64,000 bases of DNA from Stenopsyche tienmushanensis (lineage: Eukaryota; Arthropoda; Insecta; Trichoptera; Stenopsychidae): assembly GCA_008973525.1 (NCBI GenBank), contig WACJ01000422.1:1-64000 (forward strand), in the 5' to 3' direction. The position numbers and the translations under genes are program-made. Numbering within the stretch: the stretch's first letter is position 1; every line of letters begins with the position of its first letter. Positions 40,657 through 54,844 of this stretch are shown here, piece by piece. Below the pieces are notes generated by a model. The model saw nothing but the letters and a program-made list of their open reading frames with translations. It had not been told where the DNA came from and ran no database searches.

Positions 40657-42514
40657 CGTTCCAAAAATATCCATAATTCTACTTATCCTACTCATTTTTA
40701 TGATAGCCTATAGATTTTCATTATTACTAGACTTTTTCAAATTTTGAGATATTTTAACAAGAAAAAACTGTAATATTTTTAGCTTGTAAAACCATATAAA
40801 ACATCAATCAAGATGAAGCAATCCTACGAACTTATTGAATGATGTGTTACACGAGTATATTAATATTTCATGATAAGGGGCTAAATTTTCTAATTTCATC
40901 TTTAATTTTAAATTGTTTGATACCAAAGGATCATTTAATATTACAAAAGATCTAATTTATTAGCCTGTTCCAAGACTATAATTATTTTGGTAGCTTCTAT
41001 GCCATCCAAGGAAATTTATCTTCTCAATTTTCTATTATATACTGAGAATTGCTTCTTGAAAATTTTAAACCATCCTTTAGCAACAAAAAATTGGGGAATT
41101 ATTATTGTTCTTGAAATGACGATTGAATATTATTTTTAACACATTACCGTCTTCTACTTCATTTTTTATATGTTCAAATCTTTTCTAATATATTTTTATT
41201 TGATGTGTGTTTCTCAAACTGTATTGTACAAGGGCCAAGTGTATTTTTATCAAGTCAAATTTTTTGCGGTATTCACATAGTAGATCACTTTATTATAGCA
41301 ACATACGCTCATATATGTACAACAGATTATATTGCAACCTCCTCGTATAGCATGACCGAGATCGTGTCCTCGAGATCCTTTTTTGTCATTCTCGATGAGT
41401 CCAGGACTAACAAGCTGCGATATGTCAAACTGCAACACGCTCTTCAACCACCCACTCATTCACCCCCATGTTCTTTTAAAATTGCACTGGACACTATGTC
41501 ACTGCGAAATTGCATCACGTAACCTGACACATTTATTACATTTGGACGTACGCGACATATTTATTTATATGTTCATCGAATGACAAATCAAACAACCTTT
41601 GTTCCAAACTGAATTTCGATGCGACCGAGGAAAAAACGAGAATTTAGTATGCGACTGGTAATTTGGCGAGTGCACAAACGTGGTCTGTGTGTATGATCGG
41701 GATTCATTTAAATTGACGTTTTTAAATTTGGACTATGCCAAAAGTAATGTTGCATTTAAACTTGGCGTAAATCAAAACTTACATCGAAATAACTTTGGAT
41801 TACACGATACTTTCGTATGAAGGAAATAATGAAATCAATATCCAAATATATATTATTCATTATTCATATTGCAAAAGATCAGTGTTAATCTGCGAATCGA
41901 TCTGCGAGTTCGTTACTGTCGGCAATTTGTTAAAAGATAGAAAACCTATTTAACTTTTTTCCCTCCCAGCATCGCCTCCCGTATCTTTTGTATCCCGCAA
42001 AGATGAATTTAATCCCATCTTCGTCCCTAATCCACAAAGACGCCAGCTTACGGCATTTGATATTTTAAGCCCGAGAATCCGAGCCGATGTCGATTCATGC
42101 GGGAAATTTACGGAAATGGCACCGTTTCACGAGCGATTCCAAACTTCAGAAATGAAATTAATATCGATCCGTGTCGAATAATAGATTTTAAATGGAGAGA
42201 AACGATGTCCAATTTTATCCATAGTGCGATTCAGCATGATTGATGATATTGCAGTTTTGGAAATATTTGGAATTGATCGGGCTTCGTCTGCGTCACTCCT
42301 GTGACAACCCTATTTTACCTTTATTTTGACATTTTTAAATTTTATTTTCATAGCATCATTATCACTTATGTCTTTACAGACCATGGGAAATAGGTTTGTA
42401 TCTGGATTGAGATAATCGATTGATAATATTAATATGTTGAACCTTTTATAATAAGAACCTAAGGTTTAACTCATTGCACTAACACTGGAGTGCATAAAAG
42501 AATGATTATTAATA

Positions 42515-42971
42515 CAGTGTACTTTCGATCAACAGGAACTCATTAAAATAATCATTTGGTGATTGGCAAAGCAAATAAACTTCGATCTTTTATTCCAATA
42601 AAAAAACTTCTTGTCGAATATTATAGCCAGAAAGAAGCACGGATGAACAGGGAGATTTTTAAAGATTGGTTAAAAAAGAAATGGGTTCCAGAGGTGCATG
42701 ATTTATTTATATATATGTTATAATATAACCTGATGTTTTTAATTACATTTTTGTCAAAAAAACCCGAGCATGAAGTGATTAAATAATGATATAATAGCTT
42801 TAAAAAAATTGGAAGTGAAATTATAAATTAGTTTAAAAAATCTCAAACTCTATAGTAATTATGATATTATATACGAAACCAAGTAGAAATTTGATGATTT
42901 GGATTATCCGTGTTTTTCAGTTATCCGTTTCTGTTCTCCCCAGCATTAGCCCAGTAATCGAAAGTCTACTG
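42515..42971 (+). mobile_element. Deletion-derived pogo/Tigger element
   Basis: 457-bp element flanked by TA (42513-42514, 42972-42973). Left end CAGTGTACTTTCGATCA, right end reversed CAGTAGACTTTCGATTA. The plus strand near 42626-42709 keeps a Tigger transposase piece: YSQKEARMNREIFKDWLKKK followed by WVPEV. The rest of the transposase is gone. Confidence 0.86.
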
Positions 42972-45900
42972 TATAGCAATGTTCGTTAAAATTGTTAATT
43001 TTAGTATTGTCATCTATGGATAAAAAAAAATCATCGTTTTAATCAAAATTTCTTTATTTCTATATTTCTTAAGTTTGCATATTAATTATAATAATTTCTC
43101 GCCCTGTGGTGCTTAAATTAAATGGCAGCCTGTTGGCACAATACCGTCTTACCACCTATGTCCATCCACCCCCATAGAATCAAATAAACCGACTACCCCG
43201 TCCTTCCATTTTCCTATCGAGAGCTTCTACGTTCCGAGATGAAAGCGATATCGTCTAACCGGCCATTTGGTTTCCCTGTGAAAACAATGCATATTAAAGC
43301 TGAAAGTTTCACTGTAAAGTTTGCACGGGTGACGAGATTAGATATTCGGATGCTATCTGGAATTTGGGAAGAGTTCCGGTCCAGTTATTTCCCTGATCAG
43401 GTAAATATTAAATTTCTTCGAACGGCGAATAGCTTTCGAAGCCGCTTTGATGTTAATTGATACTTTGGCTCCGAGATCAAAGCTCCAACGGAATCTTATG
43501 AACGGAGATATTTTATCACTCGAAATAGTTATAATATAATTTTTACTATGAAAATTAAAATGGTCTTCACGGGGAGTTAGGGTGAGAGTATGCCCTTAAA
43601 ATACGTATTGTGTAATTCGGAGAACCGATACGGGGTGCCGAAAAAGAAATAGTGAGAGCGTTTATTTCGGAGATAAAGTTTCGGATATTGGTTTTTACGG
43701 GCGTGGCTTTTAAGAGTACTCCCGAAAAAAAGGCATTAAAATGTATTTACCCACGTTGTTCAGAAACGCCCAATTACTTAGATATCCGAGGAGGAACAAT
43801 TTTTTTTTTTACAAAGGGCTAAAGTTTTATTTTTTCGTCGAGAAATTTGAGAAATGCTTTCTCATAAAAGGGAGACATCACGATTTTTAAAAGGCATAAT
43901 GGACTTTAAATTTGGCCATGGTGTAAAATTGTTTTTGGGAGTAATGCGAAAATAACAAGAGCATCAAATTGCGTACTTATAAGGATCAATAAACTATGTT
44001 ATTTTCGGTCGAATTATTCGTATTATGGTGGTTAAAATTTGTATAGATATTGTCCTTATATTCATCTGAAAGATCTATACCAAAATTGGCGCTATATTGT
44101 GAAGTCCAAAAAATATATTGTGGGTCAGGCAAGAAGCAAACTTTCAAAAAAGCTAAACATCCAGAGGATCTCCTTGGGAAAAAACAGGCATACACCTATT
44201 TCTGGGCTCATATTGGTCATGAAAGCAAATATTTTTTTACAAGGAGATAACAAAAAAAAAGAAAGACTTTGTAGCTATCAATAGTTAAAAAGCTTCAAAA
44301 TGTTCTAAACTCTAGGACAATTTATTATCCAATCCAGAATCCAACATCTATCAGCATCAAAGCAACCTCCTATGTGTTATATTCATCTCCTGCTCTTGAG
44401 TGGTTTATGATAATAGTTTTGACATTTATAACAACATTATTTTTCCATAATCAAGCATTATGTCCAGGATTAGAAAACATACTTTAACTTTTTAACTAGT
44501 TTATAGTTTTTGGACAAACTTGAAGAAAATGTATAAGATATTTAACTGTATAGAAATATGCAAACATAATAGTAGTTTTTAACTGTGATGTATATAACAA
44601 TATATAACATAGACATGACAATGATGAATAATGAAATGTACCAAATCTAAATGATTTAGTTAAATTATCGTATGAATTATGTATGTGGGGGCATCTCTTA
44701 ACAGATATTGAAATATTATGTTTATCGCGTTAGATTTTTATTTAAAGTCAAAGTAAGTAGCAAAGTATCGTTTGATTTAGTATCAATTAATATTTTGGCA
44801 ATATCAGAATATTTATGAATGCAACGTTATGACATGTTCATGGTTTTAAAATACAAATCGTTACTCGTTCGTCTTTGATAACATCTGCCATGAAATTTAT
44901 CGCGTGATAAATGAAAATTTTGCACGCAATTATCCGAAATTAAAACTTGTCATAATATTTAGTATTACTAACGTTAAAACTATACAGATTGTATCACATA
45001 AATGAATCAACGTGTCACCGACGACGCTATTATTCTAGTCAAGACTTTGATCATAATGCAAAAATTATTATCGCTCAATGGATGATTTTAGGATGACTTA
45101 TTTCATCCAGTTATAAATAAATTCGTGTATAATAAGCGTATTTATGTTTGTTTTTTAAATGGCTTTTCGCAGTCATTTTATGGGTCTATTGATATTCAAT
45201 TCACAACAAACAAACAAACAAAGTGTTCCTACAGAAAAAAAACAAATTATAAATGACAGATAGACACATTTAGGTTTTTATTAATGCAATTTGAATTTAT
45301 TGAATGTACACATCTTAGGTGGATATGTACTTCCTATGAATATTTTGACTTTGAGATACTGCCGTGTATTAATTTAAGGCTATTATTTCGGTTTATATGT
45401 ACATTGTAAAATTATTGGGAAGTGGTGGGTGCTTTAGTTTTCCCAATGTTATGAAATACGAGGAGGCTCTGTTGTATTTTGTTTCTAATCCCCGCCAAGG
45501 GATTCGTTGTTGAATATCAAACGTGATTGGAGGTAAGTTCATGTGAAACATGTATCAAAATGTGGGTCGAGATTTGGTTCGAAGAGGGTGTATCGTCAAA
45601 TTTTAGAGGGGTGAAAAGGGCCATCGTGTGCGAGGCTTAACTGCGGGAAATTATCATACACGAAAACAAACGTGTAAAAGCTGTAGCTGTTATGCAAATC
45701 CGGGGAGAAGCTGTTGCCTCGAGCAACAACTGCCCCGATGCTCATTTAACCTGGAAAATGGATTTTCCGCTTTCACTTCCACGGCGCCGTTGTTTTTCTT
45801 CGCAATTTTGCCGAATAGCTGTTTCGCATCATTGTTTTTAATTAATGTGAAAAGGGTAGCTCCAGTGGATGTGGGTCAGCAGGGGGTACAAGCGAGACGA

Positions 45901-48900
45901 GAAGAAAGAAGCTCCAGGAGGATTGGATACCAAGACTGCCTCTCGTTTATTCAGATATTAATATATACGGACCTTACACGGATGAAAGCTTCACCCCATC
46001 AAGGGTTCGCTCATGAGAAAATTACGATTGATTTCGTCAGTTTTATCTCAGTATCATATTATTCCGCTCCGGTCGGGAAATTTCGACAGTATTATTTTTC
46101 CTCCTCAAAAAGAGGCATTAAGTGTATTTTACGATTCGAAAAGGATTTATTTTGCCACAGTTAGGGGGATTATCAAATATTACAAAGCTATTAAACTGAA
46201 TAAATATCACATTATCTTCGTGTTTGTATATTGATTTAGATCCTGGATTTTTGTATAAAAGTTCGAGTTTCAAGTCCAGATTATGGATTTTTTTAAAACC
46301 AATTTTAAATATTACAGATCAGTCCTCTTGATCTGGATTAATCTTGATTTCCCGAGGCTACTATTAAAGATGTGTACGACCACCTGTAGATATTAGATTT
46401 ACAACCATTAAAATATCGTTTAAAAATAATGATAACTTCGTTACTTACTTATAAATCTTCTCCAACCATAAATGTTTATCCAAAAAATCTTATCCTGATT
46501 TATATATATATATACAAGGATTTTCAATATTTTGCTTCATCTTCATCTTTGAATATCAAAGAGATTTTATTCACATTTTTCAGAAGGCAATTACTTACAT
46601 TATATATCCACCTTATTATCTAGATTTTATTATATTTGTATAGGTATGCCTTAATAATCTTATATAAATAATCCTATCCTAAATTCATCTTATATGGAAG
46701 ATAAATGGGAATTTATAGAAAAATACTTTCTCTAGAAAAATCTTAAATGCAGCATATTACTAATTAAATACAAAAGCATATTTTGCAAGTATTTTCAATG
46801 GAAACCAGTGTGTAAAACACAAAAATTTGTGATACATTGTTTATATGGCTCCTATATGAGAAACAGTAGGAAAAAATGATTAAAATAAGATTTCATTGCA
46901 AATGTGTGTGAATATCAAGGTTACTTTACTCGAAAAAAATCTCTCCGATCATCTTTATATGACAAGAATTGTAAAAAAAATATGTTGAAAATACGGCCAG
47001 TTTGAGAGACTTTGATTGAGGTCGTGTATTTATTGGCGGCAGAGGAGCGATGGTTAATATATATATTTTTTTCTATTTATAAGAGAATCCCGTTGATATA
47101 CAGTTTATCGAGGAGATTTTCTGGATGAGAGGGCCCGGCATCGGTGGGACTTCAGTCTACGGTGGACATCCGAAGCTTCGGTGGCTGGCGAAGAAGGCGG
47201 AGACGGAGAGATATCGGGGCGATCCTGGGGGGGCCGGGTTGATGGGGTGGCCCAGATCGGGGGGTCGCAATCCGTCACGCCTGGATACACACGCCTGTCA
47301 CTAGGAGGAAGATGGATGTTGCGAATAATGGAAGGATACACAATTAAAGAAGGAAAAGTTTTTCCTTATCACAGCAAGTCATTAAGTGTTATCAGCAGAA
47401 GATTTGTATGAGAGAGATATTGATTTTTTTCTCCGGCTATTCATTAGATCATTGTCACCGATGAGCTAAGTACTTGTCTATTTGTTGAGGCGTCTTCCAA
47501 GAACGGGTGTCACGAAATGTGGATATTGAAACAAACAAAAAAGATGATCGAAAAATTTAATGTCGATTAGCTTTTTGACACAATTATCTTCGATGTCCAT
47601 CAAATTAATTCAATGTCGTATTTAACAAATCCAAAACTTGTTAAAAAGTTCTGACATATATTATATGAAGTCTTTGTGATGTTTAAATTTAGTTTTGCGA
47701 CGACGACGGAATTAAATTTAAATCCTTAACAGGTTCACACCAGACGTCAGTGTTTAGGACACGTATGCACTGGGGAATATATATTTATACAGTAAATAAT
47801 GTAGTATACTGGGTATTTTATTTAAATAGAAATATGATCTTAAATAGCTAAAAGATCTGATATTATTGGTCATTGAACGATGAGGTTTCGTTTATACGCT
47901 TCAATTATTCCTTGGATACAAAATGTCCATTTCGTAGAATAATTGTGGTCGATATTATAATATAGCTATGCTCCTTATTTATGACTTTAAATATAGGTTT
48001 ATGATCAATATAACATGATATATTATAATTATAGGGTTGATCAGATCAATTATTCGAAATCGGTGATGAATGTGTTGCACGATACATAAACTAATATATT
48101 AATTTTATATATTGATTTAAAAATGGGAGTATATAATAATCTTATTAGATCGTTGCGGCTTAAATCATGACCCAAGCAAGTTCTCGCATATCTCATGGCT
48201 ACTAACTGTTTCAAATTATTGATGGAAATTGTTTCAGCTATATACTTTTAGTTTGTATATTAATTATAATATAAATCGATATTTATGTATTAATTTAATT
48301 TTATGTATAAAATCACAGGATTTAAATTATTTTCGATGTATTTATTGACTAATCTGGCAAGGCATTGTTTATGCGTTCCTTCTCCGGACACAAATTAAAT
48401 TAGTTATCCTCTCCAGGATAATTTCGTCCTCAATCTCCACTCGTTTTTTAATCAGATAACAAATGTTTTGGATTTGTGTGTATTTCGCAGCTCCCAAAGA
48501 AATAATTTAATAGCGGTGCCCACCAAAAAATTAATGAGAATTCCAGCTTTTTCACGGTTGACTCGGGCCAGAGTCGAAAGGCCCGACACCGAAAGCCACA
48601 ATCTTCATTCGAAAGCTAATGGCCATTGCCTTCCGCAATTATGGCGTCCCATTTTTCCTCACTTTTCGCCCGTTAATTCCGTTATTTGCCCCGAAACTTT
48701 CGTGCCGTATTTATCTTGGGCATGTAGCCGAAAGTATTCCCGGATTAGTCGCCCCGTGAAACTTGGCAATGATAAACTCGATGCTCATTTCTTCTCCTTG
48801 CGCCCATATCGGTACGCTTAATCAGCAAAAGTGCAAAGTTCGTTTGTAGAATCGGAGATTTTATGAGAGCAAAGTTAGTTGGGTATTGACTCATAAGTCA

Positions 48901-51242
48901 GGTAAATAAACTACCCGGAGAACCTTTTAGTCTTTCGCGTCCCGACTTTTACACCTTTCATGATCAATTAACTTAAGACAGAGGGACGATTTTTTCCCCT
49001 CTCAACTTAGACTAAATGTCGAAAATAGAAATTGACAATCTTTCCAAAAGAAAACTTATTTATATTCACTGAAAGAAAACCTATATATATTTCGTTTTTA
49101 GTCCTCAACAATATCATTATTGATGATCAAGCATAATTCCATAGCATGGAGCTTAATCTAGAATCATAAAACTTTAAAATTCGTCTTTTGGATCTCTTGA
49201 AAATGGTCATGAATATCATTTTTTAATTCCAAGTTAATCAAGAAATATTAATGATGATGGTATGGCAAAATTTGAAATTAGTGTTAAGGAGAACTATAGC
49301 ATTAAAATCACTCTGGAAGACTTTCAAAAGCCTTAAAGATAACAACAATTAACGAAATCCGAGGAATAATATATAGAATAATAAACGGAAGGATATTTTA
49401 AATTGGTAATTTTTGAGAAATTTCGATCCTTAATGTGTCAAATAATAATAGTAGGATAAATTAACATCTCTGCTCTCCTAGGGAGGACCTTCTTGGAAGT
49501 CAATTAAAGATGCAAGAGTACTCAGGGCAAAACAAAACTAGAGCTAATCTGTCGCCAGGAGTGAAGGAAGAGGGATGAAGGTGCCACCAGGACGCACTTT
49601 ATACCTGAACTCGTACCGCCCAACCACCCCCTCCCGGAGAAGATGTGAAACTTTTAATGGAGTTTAGCTCGAGTAGTATATCACGAAATATCTTGCTTTC
49701 TGACGCACAATGTACCTGTATTCAATGATTCAACGCATAATGGAAATGACATCCCTGCTTCGAGAGTACCCTCGACAACTTCATAATTTAATGAAGTTAC
49801 TTTTGGATCATTGCCACCTTGTGGTCGACGACGAGCCGGGAAATATGACGGGATGAAAATCACAACTTGTCCATGAAGTTTGCACCTTGGGGGTAACGAT
49901 TTGACATATTTGTCAAATTAGCATCCTAGAAATTTGTATTTTCGTTGAATTGGGAGCTTTAAAAATGCCGGCATAATTCTCACACCGGCAGGCTGTACGA
50001 TAATTAACTGTATCCTGGTTGCATGTTAACGTATAAATTGATAGTCGACAGCCTTAATTTCACTGCATGGCGGCACACGGGAGGCATTCGAATTGATGGA
50101 TATTGAAACTCCATTTATTCGTTTGGCTGGAATGGGTGTTATTTTCAGAAATGGACGGCTTTATTTAGTATAACAGATGGCTGTAGTATGCATTTGCGTT
50201 AGTGTCTCGAATGGCTCGACACTTGCATAAAATATTGCACCTGAGAGGTGTATTGACATAGACAAATGTTTCCAGCTTTCAATACAATGCTGCAGAATTT
50301 TCAATCGATGCCACTCTCTGCATGTTTTCAAAGCTCGACTTCCAGTGGTAATCAGTGAAGCTCAAAAGGCTGATCGGTGGCAGTGATAAAAGCTTTTCTG
50401 AGTGTATTTCGTAAGCCTATTTATATTATAATGTATTCATTTAACAACATATACATTGACCTTCGACAATCAATCAATGTAAAAAAATAAGTTCAAACAC
50501 ACTTCATGAGTTTAAATATGTTAAAAGAATTCCAAATGATATGTGGCAATATTAATTAGCTAAATCGTAAATCAATCAAAGCTTTTAGACATGAGCATCG
50601 ATTACAAGGCCTCAAAAGAAATAATTATATAAGATTATCGCCAAAAATGCTCCTTATCATTATATATAGCGTGATAACGTAAGTCAGCAAAATAGACCTA
50701 GAAAAAAATCAGGGAGCTAAAATTGAAAGTTTCAGCTCGTCTACCATATTTATAAGCCTTGGCAACATCTGATTACCATTTATGTAAAGCTCTGGAATAC
50801 AACGTAAAATAGAAAAATCGGGTGATGATCAGACGATAAAATGCTTTTTTTCCCGATGAATGTTCTGAATAAACACTGTTTAAAAAGCTTTAGATTTGTA
50901 TCCATTATTACATTTCTTATTATTTGATTGAATCTGACGCAAATATTGCATGCTAATTTTTAACATAGTTCTGATACAAAAATCAATTTTTTCTACGGTG
51001 TGCAAAAGTGTTGATTAACACAATTGAATGGCGTCGGTATTTTCGCAGAATCGAATAAATCAAAAATATCTCAGTGGACGTCGTTGTGTTATTCTAGTTC
51101 TGGATATTTCAAATATGAACATTTCTGGATGAATTACATAAAGGTGACATTATGTGAAAAGTGAAGTGCGAAAAGCGTATAAATCCCCAGGAAAAATGCT
51201 AACAAAGTACCCTGGAAAGAAGTAAAGAGTATCGGACTAGGC

Positions 51243-51262
51243 CAGTGGTTCTTAACCTTTTA
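51243..51262. mobile_element. hAT-type terminal sequence, one end only
   Basis: CAGTGGTTCTTAACCTTTTA is the classic Charlie/Tip100-type hAT end, followed by a CACCCCCAAATAAA segment also common in such elements. No matching inverted end was found downstream to 52300, so the copy is truncated or chance-like. Confidence 0.5.
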
Positions 51263-52268
51263 AGTGAACCACACTCCATCAAATCTGAAAATAGATCTCC
51301 GCACCCCCAAATAAAAGTAAAAGTAAATTTAATAATTCGGATAATGGATAAAACATTGGTAAAATATTCGAATTTTATAACAGGATGTTTGGCGTATGGA
51401 TTAACACAATTTTTTAGGAGATTGGGGGTATCTTTTGCTAGGTTTCACACATAAGTACTATGTCTTAAATGTCAGGGTTGTCGAAACAGGATTTTCTAAA
51501 ACTAAACTAAGTTCAAAATAGTTGTTAGTTTTTCACTTAGTGAATTTAGAAGTTGATATTTCTCATTCGTTTACACATTTTATGCGACTTCAGAAGCTCA
51601 GAACTAATTTTATTTAAACCAATTTCATAAAATAATGATTTACTTAGATAAAAAATACAAAAATAGTTATTTCGTGCTATTACGAATACAGATTAAAAAT
51701 TTATAACGGTTTAAAAATGAAGTTTTGGATATTTTTTTTTTGGATATTTGCGGGCCACCTGGGTGAATGTATCCAAGGGTGCTTTTATAGTTATCTAGAT
51801 AGGGGGTGGAGTTATTTTTTTTATGACTGAACAGTTTTACTCGGAAATAAATGAAAAACCTTTCAAAACAATATATAAATTGGGCAACATTTGCACAGCG
51901 TTCTTCTTGGGCTATTTTAATGCCAAATGGTATCATATTAATGAATACACGATTAATTAATATTGATAAGGTTTTAGCAATATTATATGGCAATATGAAA
52001 GAATATTTCAATATATTTAATAAATTGTATTATCAAATGGGTTATTTCAACATACAAATGATACAGGAAACATATTGTACGCGATGAAAGGAGTTCACAC
52101 AAAGACGGTTTTAATTCGAATTCATGTCGTAAAAGCATAAGACGTCTTTACATAGTTGAATTTAAAAATTCCGAGAATATAAAATGGCAATAAAAACAGC
52201 ACGAGATAAGGAAACTGTATCTATTTTGTGGAAAGGAACAATTCGCCAGCAGAGTTCTCGGATGGCAA

Positions 52269-52571
52269 GTGTATTATTCAACAAATGGCTGCAGTGCAGA
52301 GACGTTGGCTTATCTCTCTAACGATGAAGCTTTCAATGCCAGCAGCAGACAACAGAAGACGATAGTGTTTCTAGGAATCGACTTCGATGGCGACACGTTT
52401 CATTTTAAACAACCACCCTCGAAACACCCATTAAACGAGCAGATTGCAATTCAAACCACGGCGACGTTCAAGCCAAACAAATTGCTTCCTAAAGAGGCAC
52501 AAAAAATACGCTTCGGTCCAGTAAATGCGACCCCCAATGAAATGAACGATTCCCCGTGCTTTGTTGTTTAA
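52269..52571 (+). CDS. Orphan 100-codon ORF (hypothetical)
   Basis: The ORF is clearly less AT-rich than its surroundings and has a balanced amino-acid make-up (FLGIDFDGDTFHFKQPPSKH, IRFGPVNATPNEM). It ends SPCFVV, which fits a C-terminal CaaX prenylation box. I recognise no family. It could be a real exon, a fragment of a retrocopy or chance; no promoter or splice signals were established. Confidence 0.25.
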   Translation: MYYSTNGCSAETLAYLSNDEAFNASSRQQKTIVFLGIDFDGDTFHFKQPPSKHPLNEQIAIQTTATFKPNKLLPKEAQKIRFGPVNATPNEMNDSPCFVV

Positions 52572-53156
52572 TGTTTGAAAATTTATATAGCATATCTGGC
52601 AATACAATGGCGTGTGTGTATAAGATCTAGATTCGGCACTCCCATACGAGCATATGTAATAGCCATTGTTGCTATTGTTATGCGAAGGAAATCATCTTGT
52701 TGAATAGGGTGTGGAAACATTTATTTGTTGCAAAGGGCTTTCGCTTTATTTTACCGAAAGAAATATAAAGGAGTGTGAAGAGCATTGTTCTCCCACATTT
52801 TCTTCACAAAAGTCCCTCTGAATATGCAGCGAAAATAATTCTGATGTTACAATACGACGCCGATGTTAAAAATTGGATTTCGGGCATCCCATTATGAAGC
52901 CCTATCAGCTAACAACGGATATAAAACATAATGCGTTTATATTCTACCAACAAATATCATATACGCCCATGACAATTCTTTAATTCCTTTATATGCACAG
53001 TAAAAAATAATATAATAACTGACATGCCAGGATGTGTACAAATATGTATTTAATCATGTTTAGTGTGTTAAAAAGATCTTTCGACTCTGAATCACATGTA
53101 ATAAAAAACAATAATTGAAAAATTACACATAATTGAATACACTCATGAGCGTCTAA

Positions 53157-53672
53157 ATTTTTTAATGCGAAAAGTATTAAATATAGAATGTTGATATTTA
53201 GAGTGTTGAATAGGTGATTTTTATTGAATATAAAAATATTTTTTTAAATTTGAAAAAAGTATGATAGTGGAAGTTGGTAGAGCCACGTATGTCGGTACGC
53301 GAGTGATGACAATCTTCACCACGGAAGTCTTAAATTCTAAATAAGTAGTTTGCAACAAAAAAAATTATACATATTTTTACTTTGTACAATATTGTGTACA
53401 GATCAGACTAAAATTAAGAAGAAATATTGTAAAATAAAACAATATTGAGCAATCAAAGAAAATATTGTGTTTTTATTAATATTTTTTGTAGTTTTTTGTT
53501 CATTAAATAAAAACTTTTGAATATTTTTAAATAATTGTAGTCCACACGACAAAAACGTTTATTATACACGTATACACCAAATTTCATAAAGAATGCTCAT
53601 CTAAAACGTATGGGAGCTCTTCCGTGAGCTTGAAAAATGAAGTTTCGATAAAAACGCGCTTAAAGTTGAACC
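53157..53672. mobile_element. Diverged inverted copy of the TTAA MITE (copy B)
   Basis: Reverse complement of this segment matches the interior of 1113-1708 over most of its length, for example ccaaatttcataaagaatgc with its reverse in copy A, and the ATGCGAAAAGTATTAAATAT block. The GGGACG terminal repeats are not present here, so the copy is truncated or belongs to another subfamily. Confidence 0.75.
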
Positions 53673-54011
53673 AAAGTTTATGCGTGAATAAAATGAAAAG
53701 TTTAATAGTTACATAAAATCTGCTATACTAGAAGCATAGAGGATACTTTCCATTTATTTAAACAAGTCTTTTTTAGCTGACTGCTCCAGTTTTCAGGTAA
53801 ATTTCGCCTCTTTTGATGCTGTGGAATGTGCAGCGAAAAAACATGTGGTAATAAAAGTTGCCAGTTTTCAGCAGCAAAAGACAAACACTATTATGCTAAT
53901 AATTATTCATATTATAAGTGTGATTCCATGCTATTCATGGCTGGCTGTTTTTGTTAATATAATGTTAATAAAAATCACAATACCCTCAATAACTGTCGGA
54001 CTCGTTATAAC

Positions 54012-54844
54012 TAGGGAATCCAATCCCGGGATCCCGGACAGTTTTAGATACATAAGAATCCCGGGATTAGAAAACGTAATCCCGAAAATCCCGGGATTGA
54101 AATTTATATCAAACAGAAATCGTACACCTCACCAACACGATGAAGGCTACTAAATCGAGACATTCCCGACGAAATCTGGACGCTTGGAAACGCACATGTA
54201 TACATAGATTAGACAGTAATATGTTTATCAAATTGTTATATTAACCCTTCCCTACCGGTGATGTATTTACTACGCATCGACTCTAATAATAGGAATATCA
54301 ATATGAAATATAATAGATACGGGGTTCAAAATTTTTGTATTCCTCCGTAATATAATAACGAATCACATCAAAGTATTATAGTATATAAGTATTCATCTGC
54401 AGCGACGGAAATAAATAATTTGTCGGGAAATCGGGAATTTTGCGATTTTTAGTCCGTGATTTTTAGTCAGCAGAAAAGAATTTTATCAGTCACATTGATG
54501 GTGTTATACGAAAATGAGGGCTCACGCGATCATCAATTCGAACTAGCATTTAAATATCTGATGACGATACCTCCAACGAGTGTATTTGATTTTTTTAGTG
54601 TTTTATTTATCTATTTTTGAATTGTATTTTTATCTTTTCTTAAATAAATAAAATTCTTTGGCCTTCAAGTGATTTTTTTATATTGAACAAATGGACTTAT
54701 TGGTAATTTTTGATCAAATTCATCAAGGTAATTTCCTAAAATATTAAAAATCCCAATCCCGGGATCCCGGGACTGATCCCGGGATTGTCTAATGAAATCC
54801 CGAAATCCCGGGATCGAAATTTTGGCTCGGGATTGGATTCCCCA
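54012..54844. mobile_element. Non-autonomous hAT element with 8-bp duplication
   Basis: 833-bp element. Left end TAGGGAATCCAATCCCG, right end reversed TGGGGAATCCAATCCCG. A perfect 8-bp target duplication GTTATAAC lies at 54004-54011 and 54845-54852. Both ends carry several subterminal ATCCCGGGAT repeats. The AT-rich interior has no transposase. Confidence 0.92.

Noticed and set aside
45628..46164. 178-codon plus-strand ORF as a gene
   Set aside because: No domain, odd mixture of Cys-rich and hydrophobic segments, no splice or promoter context; GC-richer composition alone can keep a frame open.
47105..47341. Minus-strand ORF as the first Sema1a exon
   Set aside because: No signal peptide and no similarity to semaphorin N-termini; Pro/Ser-rich by GC composition.
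48468..48821. 117-codon ORF as a gene
   Set aside because: No recognisable protein features; kept only as part of a GC-richer island.
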